Shown: piece after piece, positions 6,326 to 10,473 of the stretch
How positions within the stretch are numbered: position 1 is the stretch's first letter
Layout of the letters: each line of letters begins with the position of its first letter
Assembly: GCA_022511485.1 (NCBI GenBank)
Contig: JAFLUJ010000351.1
Span: forward strand, 1-10,473
Direction of reading: 5' to 3'
Length of the DNA stretch: 10,473 nucleotides
From: Oscillospiraceae bacterium
GTDB taxonomy: Bacteria; Bacillota; Clostridia; Oscillospirales; Ruminococcaceae
Position numbers and translations under genes: made by a program
The notes under the pieces: generated by a model
What the model saw: only the letters and a program-made list of their open reading frames with translations
Database searches by the model: none
What the model was told of the DNA's origin: nothing

Positions 6326-8431
6326 GTGGGTTCAAAGAAAAACACGGGTATTGTTGTTTACGCTCTGGTAATGATCGCAGCAATCGCTCTGGCGGTAGTT
6401 CTGCTGAAACAGGCAACCAAGCCGGAATCAGAGTACACATATTCGCAGATCATGGAGTATTTTGATAATTACCAGGTCTCCGAAATGAATTTTGACCTTG
6501 GTACAGGCGAACTGGAGATCTATGTTGACGGAAGCAGTACTCCTATCAATTACACAGTTCCCAATGTAACGGTGTTCCTGAACGAGATACAGACCGGTAC
6601 GGAAAACTACCGCCGGGAGTACAACGAAAGACATCCGGGAGCTCCGTTAAAGCTTGAATACTATAAGATACAGGATACATCATGGCTGTATAACCTTATA
6701 CCGTCCCTGCTGATAATCGGACTGATGATCTTTTTCTTCTTCTTTATGATGCGTCAGGCTGGCGGCGGCAAGATGAACAATTTCGGCAAGGCGAACGTCA
6801 AGAATGCTGCCGGGAAAAAGCATACATTTGACGATGTTGCAGGCGCTGAGGAAGAAAAGGAAGAGCTTGCCGAGATCGTTGATTTCCTTAAGAATCCGAA
6901 GAAATACAGTGAAATGGGAGCGCGTATCCCTAAGGGCGTGCTGCTGATAGGCCCTCCGGGTACAGGTAAGACTCTTCTTGCAAAGGCTGTTTCCGGCGAA
7001 GCAGGCGTTCCGTTCTTCTCCATTTCCGGTTCGGACTTCGTTGAAATGTTCGTCGGCGTGGGTGCTTCCCGTGTACGTGACCTGTTTGAGACTGCAAAGA
7101 AAAACTCTCCATCCATCGTGTTTATCGACGAGATCGACGCTGTAGGACGCCGCAGAGGCGCAGGTCTGGGAGGCGGTCATGACGAGCGTGAGCAGACCCT
7201 TAACCAGCTCCTTGTTGAAATGGACGGCTTTGAAGGCAACGAGGGAGTTATCGTTATCGCCGCGACTAACCGTAGGGATATTCTGGATCCCGCGTTGCTT
7301 CGTCCCGGACGTTTCGACCGCGAGGTAATGGTTGGCTATCCCGATGTAAAGGGCAGAGAGGACATTCTGAAAGTCCATGCGAAAAACAAGCCCCTTGGTC
7401 CGGATGTTGACCTGAACGTTATTGCAAAGACTACTCAGTTCTTTACCGGAGCTGATCTTGAAAATCTTCTTAACGAGGCTGCACTCCTTGCAGCAAGAGC
7501 AAACCGTAAATCCATCATTGAAAGCGATATTGAGGAGGCTACCCTCAAGGTCATCGCAGGTCCTGAAAAGAAATCCCATATCGTTACCGACCGTGACAAG
7601 AGGATCACCGCTTACCACGAGGCTGGTCACGCTGTTGCAGCTTACCATCTGCCGGAGTGCGAAAAGGTACATCAGGTAACAACTATACAGCGCGGTCAGG
7701 CTGCGGGACTTACTGTATGCCGTCCCGAAACAGATGACAACCACGTAACAAAGGGCAAGCTGTATCAGGATATTGTTATGACAATGGGCGGACGTGTTGC
7801 AGAATCCCTCGCTTTTGAGGATGTCTGCACAGGCGCAAGCGGAGACATCCAGCAGGCGACCAAGAAAGCAAGGGCTATGGTCACACGCTACGGCTTCTCC
7901 GACGAGCTTGGTCCTGTTCTTTACGGCGGAGATTCCGACGAGGTCTTTCTGGGCAGGGATTACGGTCACACTCACCAGTACAGTGAAGCTACCGCAAATC
8001 TTATCGACAGCGAGGTAAAAAGGATCATCACCGAGGCTTATGCAGAGTGTGAAAGGATCCTTACCGAGCATAACGATCAGCTTGTAAAGCTTGCGGAATA
8101 TCTTATAGAAAACGAAAAGATCAACGGCGACGACTTTGAAAAGCTTATGAAGAGCATCGAATCCGGGGACGGCACGGCTTCTACATTAACTCTTGAAGAG
8201 ATCGGCGCTGACGAGGCAAGCATAATTGAGGACATCGAAAAGCATGAAAACGGAGACAGCTCAGATGATTATGACGATGATTATGATAATGCTCCCCCGC
8301 TTGTTCTTGAAGAGATAGGCAATGAGGACAAGGACGACACCAAGGACAAAGATGACAACAAGACCGATGATGAGGACAAGGGAGACGGCAAGGACGAGAG
8401 CAAAGACAAAGATAATAAAGATGATAAATAA
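6326..8431 (+). CDS. ftsH: ATP-dependent zinc metalloprotease FtsH
   Basis: Membrane-anchored hexameric AAA+ protease that extracts and degrades membrane and short-lived cytosolic proteins. TM1 is about residues 8-27, an extracytoplasmic domain runs from 29 to 119, and TM2 is about 120-142. The AAA module has Walker A GPPGTGKT at 209-216, Walker B FIDEID at 266-271 with E269, and the second region of homology with arginine fingers R326 and R329. The zinc site is H431-E432-x-x-H435, with a third ligand probably D507 in GASGDIQQA. The start is GTG at 6326: an in-frame TAA sits at 6320-6322, aagga is at 6311-6315, and a later start would cut TM1. At 701 residues it is longer than the common 610-660. 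The excess is a C-terminal tail (about 610-701) with a duplicated LxLEEIG motif and a run of Asp/Lys/Glu. It is followed at once by a strong terminator, so it is the last gene of the operon. Confidence 0.97.
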   Translation: MGSKKNTGIVVYALVMIAAIALAVVLLKQATKPESEYTYSQIMEYFDNYQVSEMNFDLGTGELEIYVDGSSTPINYTVPNVTVFLNEIQTGTENYRREYNERHPGAPLKLEYYKIQDTSWLYNLIPSLLIIGLMIFFFFFMMRQAGGGKMNNFGKANVKNAAGKKHTFDDVAGAEEEKEELAEIVDFLKNPKKYSEMGARIPKGVLLIGPPGTGKTLLAKAVSGEAGVPFFSISGSDFVEMFVGVGASRVRDLFETAKKNSPSIVFIDEIDAVGRRRGAGLGGGHDEREQTLNQLLVEMDGFEGNEGVIVIAATNRRDILDPALLRPGRFDREVMVGYPDVKGREDILKVHAKNKPLGPDVDLNVIAKTTQFFTGADLENLLNEAALLAARANRKSIIESDIEEATLKVIAGPEKKSHIVTDRDKRITAYHEAGHAVAAYHLPECEKVHQVTTIQRGQAAGLTVCRPETDDNHVTKGKLYQDIVMTMGGRVAESLAFEDVCTGASGDIQQATKKARAMVTRYGFSDELGPVLYGGDSDEVFLGRDYGHTHQYSEATANLIDSEVKRIITEAYAECERILTEHNDQLVKLAEYLIENEKINGDDFEKLMKSIESGDGTASTLTLEEIGADEASIIEDIEKHENGDSSDDYDDDYDNAPPLVLEEIGNEDKDDTKDKDDNKTDDEDKGDGKDESKDKDNKDDK
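8329..8428 (+). repeat. Low-complexity GACAAR-type codon repeat encoding the FtsH acidic tail
   Basis: About 100 bases made almost only of GAY, GAR, AAR and AAC codons, with repeated gacaaggac / gacaaagat units. It encodes the Asp/Lys-rich end of FtsH. The frame stays open to the stop at 8429-8431. Such tracts are prone to length change by slippage. Confidence 0.75.
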
Positions 8432-8440
8432 TTTCCCTTC

Positions 8441-8475
8441 TCAGGGCGAGGAGATACACTCCTTGCCCTGATTTT
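8441..8475 (+). terminator. Strong intrinsic terminator after ftsH
   Basis: The arm at 8441-8453 (tcagggcgaggag) pairs with 8459-8471 (ctccttgccctga) over 13 bp with a single G-U pair and a 5-nt loop, followed by TTTTAT. It begins 10 bp after the ftsH stop and should end the rplI-ftsH transcript. Confidence 0.92.
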
Positions 8476-8528
8476 ATACTGCTTCGGAACGTATCTGTGC
8501 AGTTGAAAAATGGTATTAGAGGTGTTAT

Positions 8529-9296
8529 ATGAATCTATTATTTTTAGGAGACGTTGTGGGAGCTATAGGTACTAATTTTGTAGCGGATAAGCTGAGAGGC
8601 ATAAAGCAGTATTACAATGCTGATGTGACGGTCATAAACGGAGAAAACAGCGCCAACGGAAACGGTATCACTCCCCAGTCGGCAAAGCAGCTTTTTGACT
8701 GCGGAGCGGACGTCATCACTACGGGAAATCACTGCTACCGCCGCAGAGAGATATACGGAATGCTGGAATCGGAGGAATTTCTGCTCCGTCCGGCGAATTT
8801 TCCCGAGGGAAATCCGGGACACGGATACTGCATATACGATATGGGAAGCTGTCGGATAGCTGTCATTAACCTTATGGGAACGGTCTATATGGAGGCTCTT
8901 GATAATCCCTTCACTGTAATAGACAAAATATTGGAAGAGATTGACACTCCTAATATAATTGTAGACTTCCATGCAGAAGCTACCGGAGAAAAGAAAGCAA
9001 TGGGATTTTATCTTGCGGGAAAGGTGACTGCTGTTTTCGGAACTCACACTCACGTCCAGACTGCTGACGAGATAATTCTGTCGGAGCATACAGGCTATAT
9101 CACAGACGCAGGAATGTGCGGTCCGGAGCTTTCCGCTCTTGGCGTAAAAGCGGAGATCGCCATTGAAAAACAGCGCTTCCATGGACCGGTGCGTTTCGCC
9201 GAGGCAGACACTCCTCCGTTTATAAACGGGGTATTTATCGAATTTAATCATAATAATGGTAAATGTGTTAAAATCGAAAGACTTATAATTAGATAA
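8529..9296 (+). CDS. ymdB: YmdB-family metallophosphoesterase (2',3'-cyclic nucleotide phosphodiesterase-like)
   Basis: Calcineurin-like phosphoesterase of the YmdB/TIGR00282 type. Bacillus YmdB hydrolyses 2',3'-cyclic nucleotides and influences biofilm and motility choice; the substrate here is inferred from homology. The 255 residues are close to the usual 260-265. Metal-site residues occur in order: D8 in GDVVG, E39 and N40 in INGENSANGNG, N67 and H68 in GNH, H148 in DFHAEAT, H173 and H175 in GTHTHVQTADE, then the ITDAGMCGP motif. The residues after GNH are CYRRREI rather than the W-D pair I expect in this family. The C-terminus has EIAIEKQ...GPVRF, then a beta-rich end. The ATG has agaggtg at 8518-8524. 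It lies after the ftsH terminator and before spoVS, its neighbour in Bacillus; the usual partner rny (RNase Y) is not in the window. Confidence 0.92.
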   Translation: MNLLFLGDVVGAIGTNFVADKLRGIKQYYNADVTVINGENSANGNGITPQSAKQLFDCGADVITTGNHCYRRREIYGMLESEEFLLRPANFPEGNPGHGYCIYDMGSCRIAVINLMGTVYMEALDNPFTVIDKILEEIDTPNIIVDFHAEATGEKKAMGFYLAGKVTAVFGTHTHVQTADEIILSEHTGYITDAGMCGPELSALGVKAEIAIEKQRFHGPVRFAEADTPPFINGVFIEFNHNNGKCVKIERLIIR

Positions 9297-9320
9297 ACCG
9301 CTGAATTTATTACAAAGCTA

Positions 9321-9349
9321 TTGCAATATGGCTACAATTAGTGTATACT
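9321..9349 (+). promoter_or_regulatory. Predicted sigma-A promoter for spoVS
   Basis: TTGCAA at 9321-9326 (4 of 6 to TTGACA), a 17-bp spacer, then TATACT at 9344-9349 (5 of 6 to TATAAT). Transcription would start near 9356, giving a leader of about 78 nt before spoVS. I found no sigma-H match, although that would be expected by analogy with Bacillus spoVS. Confidence 0.6.
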
Positions 9350-9366
9350 TAAATAAATGTAAGTCA

Positions 9367-9411
9367 ACCTAAAAATCATTTTTTTCCAGTTACTGCAATA
9401 TACCTAAAAAT
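9367..9411 (+). repeat. Paired 10-bp direct repeats in the spoVS leader
   Basis: acctaaaaat occurs exactly at 9367-9376 and 9402-9411, 35 bp apart start to start. A second pair, tgcaatatggcta (9322-9334) and tgcaatataccta (9394-9406), differs at two positions and has one copy inside the promoter. These could be regulator-binding sites or remnants of a local duplication; the region is AT-rich, so chance is possible. Confidence 0.45.
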
Positions 9412-9433
9412 TTGAATTCGGGAGGCGTTTTTT

Positions 9434-9694
9434 ATGGAGGTACTAAAGGTTTCGGCACGTTCATACCCAAATTCAGTTGCAGGCGCGATTGCGAGTGTAA
9501 TGCGTGAAAATGGGTCCGTTGAAGTTCAGGCTGTAGGAGCTGGTGCGGCAAATCAAGCCATAAAAGCAATCGCTGTCGCCCGCGGTTATCTTGCTCCTGT
9601 AGGGGTGGATCTGATTTGCTATCCTGCTTTTGCTAGTGTGGAAATCGACGGTGAAAACAGAACAGCGATTCGTCTGATATGTGAGGAACGGTAA
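9434..9694 (+). CDS. spoVS: Stage V sporulation protein S
   Basis: Small Alba-like protein, 86 residues, the exact length of Bacillus SpoVS. From the start (MEVLKVSARSYPNSVAGAIA) through the VQAVGAGAANQAIKAIAVAR core and GVDLICYPAF to the end (IDGENRTAIRLICEE), it follows the family closely along its whole length. In Bacillus the protein affects septation and later spore development, and the family is thought to bind nucleic acid; its presence does not prove that this organism sporulates. The ATG has a strong GGAGG at 9421-9425, 8 bases upstream, preceded by a predicted promoter. It lies downstream of ymdB as in Bacillus, but separated by 137 bp here, so it may be transcribed on its own. Confidence 0.96.
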   Translation: MEVLKVSARSYPNSVAGAIASVMRENGSVEVQAVGAGAANQAIKAIAVARGYLAPVGVDLICYPAFASVEIDGENRTAIRLICEER

Positions 9695-9801
9695 TTATAT
9701 CCGGGAACATACAGACAAAATTCGACGTTAAAGTATTTCAGACATAAGGGAGTAAAGTGAGTTGCAAAACGCTATGTAATTTATTCTTCCGGAAAACGAA
9801 C

Positions 9802-9836
9802 AGGAGTAAGGCTTATTGCTTTGCTCCTTTATTTTT
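9802..9836 (+). terminator. Intrinsic terminator between spoVS and the last gene
   Basis: The arm at 9802-9812 (aggagtaaggc) pairs with 9818-9828 (gctttgctcct) over 11 bp with two G-U pairs and a ttatt loop, followed by ttattttt (9829-9836). It is about 107 bp after the spoVS stop and just ahead of the next gene, so it should separate the two transcripts or act as an attenuator for the last gene. Confidence 0.85.
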
Positions 9837-9862
9837 AATTGGAGAGGTGCAGTCGGAAGATC

Positions 9863-10471
9863 ATGGAACTTAACTATCTGAAAATAAAAACTGACAATGG
9901 CTATATGTACGGAGGAGACCAGAGCCTTTTCGGGAAAAAAGCAAAGCACAGCGGCTGCGGAATGATAGCACTCTGTGATATGATATTGTTTCTGCGTAAT
10001 GGAGAAGGATACTCCCTTGATCTTGGGTCGTACAAAGCATTTGTGGAGGACATCCGTGACAATGAGGTTTACCGTCACAGACTGAACCTGATAGGAGTTC
10101 CCACCGGAGTGATAATTAAAATACTTAAAAAGCATACGGTGGAGGACTTTCGCTTTTACGGCAGAGCGAATTTCAGTCAGGATGATCTGAGGCAGCTTAT
10201 CAGTGATTCACTATTGCAGGGAGTTCCTGTTATAGTACGCATCGGAGCAAACAGAAACAAGCTTTCATATAAAATAGTTTTTCCCGCCTCGGGGAAGGAT
10301 GTCCGGACGGGGAAATTTGGCTGGCACTATATTACTGTCACCGGTATAACGGATTCCGGAACGGTCATTTTTTCCTCCTGGGGCGGCAGGGGAGAGATGG
10401 AGCTTGAACATCTGTACAGATATTTTGGACTGACCGGAGGGGTCATTGTTAAAGTCAGATGTTCAGTGTAA
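9863..10471 (+). CDS. Uncharacterised protein with papain-like (C39-like) cysteine peptidase pattern
   Basis: I cannot name this 202-residue protein. The N-terminal part has KHSGCGMIALCDM with C32, preceded by Q20. Near the C-terminus are FGWHYITVTGI with H155 and VIFSSWGGRGEM with S171-S172-W173-G174. Cys, then His, then an [NS]SWG-like motif is the layout of papain-like peptidases and of C39-like domains that begin SGCG. Here Ser171 stands where papain has the catalytic Asn, so activity is uncertain. No signal peptide or membrane helix is visible, so it is probably cytoplasmic. ATG at 9863 is chosen; an in-frame TTG at 9839 lies only 2 bases past the terminator T-run and has no ribosome site. 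The site for the ATG is not ideal: ggaaga at 9855-9860 is very close, and ggagagg at 9841-9847 is rather far. The gene follows a terminator, and no promoter is obvious between that terminator and the start. Confidence 0.8.
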   Translation: MELNYLKIKTDNGYMYGGDQSLFGKKAKHSGCGMIALCDMILFLRNGEGYSLDLGSYKAFVEDIRDNEVYRHRLNLIGVPTGVIIKILKKHTVEDFRFYGRANFSQDDLRQLISDSLLQGVPVIVRIGANRNKLSYKIVFPASGKDVRTGKFGWHYITVTGITDSGTVIFSSWGGRGEMELEHLYRYFGLTGGVIVKVRCSV

Positions 10472-10473
10472 TT

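Noticed and set aside
6680..8071. 463-codon open frame on the minus strand opposite ftsH
   Set aside because: It lies wholly antisense to a complete, motif-rich ftsH gene, its product is Cys/Leu/Ser-rich with no recognisable domain, and it is explained by ftsH codon bias.
8502..8530. TTGAAA / TATATG pair as a ymdB promoter
   Set aside because: The -10 element would overlap the start codon of ymdB and leave no leader, although agaggtg is a clear ribosome site. The ymdB promoter remains unidentified.
8544..9251. 235-codon minus-strand open frame opposite ymdB
   Set aside because: It mirrors the ymdB coding frame, has no family resemblance, and its position is fully explained by the sense gene.
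9403..9420. gaattc at 9414 as a sigma-H -10 element for spoVS
   Set aside because: No AGGA-like -35 element is found at the right distance, and it lies next to the ribosome site.
9757..9873. 38-codon GTG-initiated open frame with a gggag site upstream
   Set aside because: It runs straight through the 9802-9836 terminator and overlaps the next gene's start; its product is not recognisable, so it is probably chance.
1..10473. Defence system, phage genes or secondary-metabolite cluster
   Set aside because: Nine of ten genes are standard housekeeping or developmental genes with typical neighbours; nothing seen suggests an accessory island.

Overview
The window looks like a chromosomal housekeeping region from a low-to-mid GC Firmicute, most likely a clostridial/Ruminococcus-type (Oscillospiraceae) bacterium. 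The evidence is a two-helix GdpP, a SpoVS homologue, Gram-positive style Shine-Dalgarno sites (GGAGG, AAGGAG, GAGGTG), intrinsic terminators, and gene orders known from Bacillus. The genus is an inference. All ten recognisable genes are on the + strand. I see no mobile element, phage gene, CRISPR array, tRNA or rRNA.

Region 1 (1-8431) is one long run of seven genes: gdpP (c-di-AMP phosphodiesterase), rplI (ribosomal protein L9), a Nudix hydrolase gene, dnaB (replicative helicase), tilS (tRNA-Ile lysidine synthetase), hpt (hypoxanthine phosphoribosyltransferase) and ftsH (membrane AAA+ protease). From rplI to ftsH the gaps are 0-54 bp, so this part is probably one operon. It ends at a strong intrinsic terminator just after ftsH. 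The 103-bp gap between gdpP and rplI is larger and holds an inverted repeat plus a degenerate heptamer repeat.

Region 2 (8472-9694) holds a ymdB-type metallophosphoesterase gene and spoVS, neighbours that are also adjacent in Bacillus subtilis. Here they are separated by a 137-bp AT-rich gap with a good sigma-A-like promoter and a pair of 10-bp direct repeats. An intrinsic terminator lies downstream of spoVS.

Region 3 (9863-10471) is a single 202-codon gene I cannot name. It has the residue pattern of a papain-like cysteine peptidase fold: an SGCG motif near the N-terminus, then His, then an SSWG motif.

Functionally the window joins second-messenger turnover (GdpP, possibly YmdB), translation (L9, TilS), replication and nucleotide metabolism (DnaB, Nudix, Hpt), membrane proteolysis (FtsH) and a sporulation/developmental regulator (SpoVS). 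I did not find a clearly new multi-gene system. The most open items are the last gene, the unusual acidic tail of FtsH and the structured repeat ahead of rplI.
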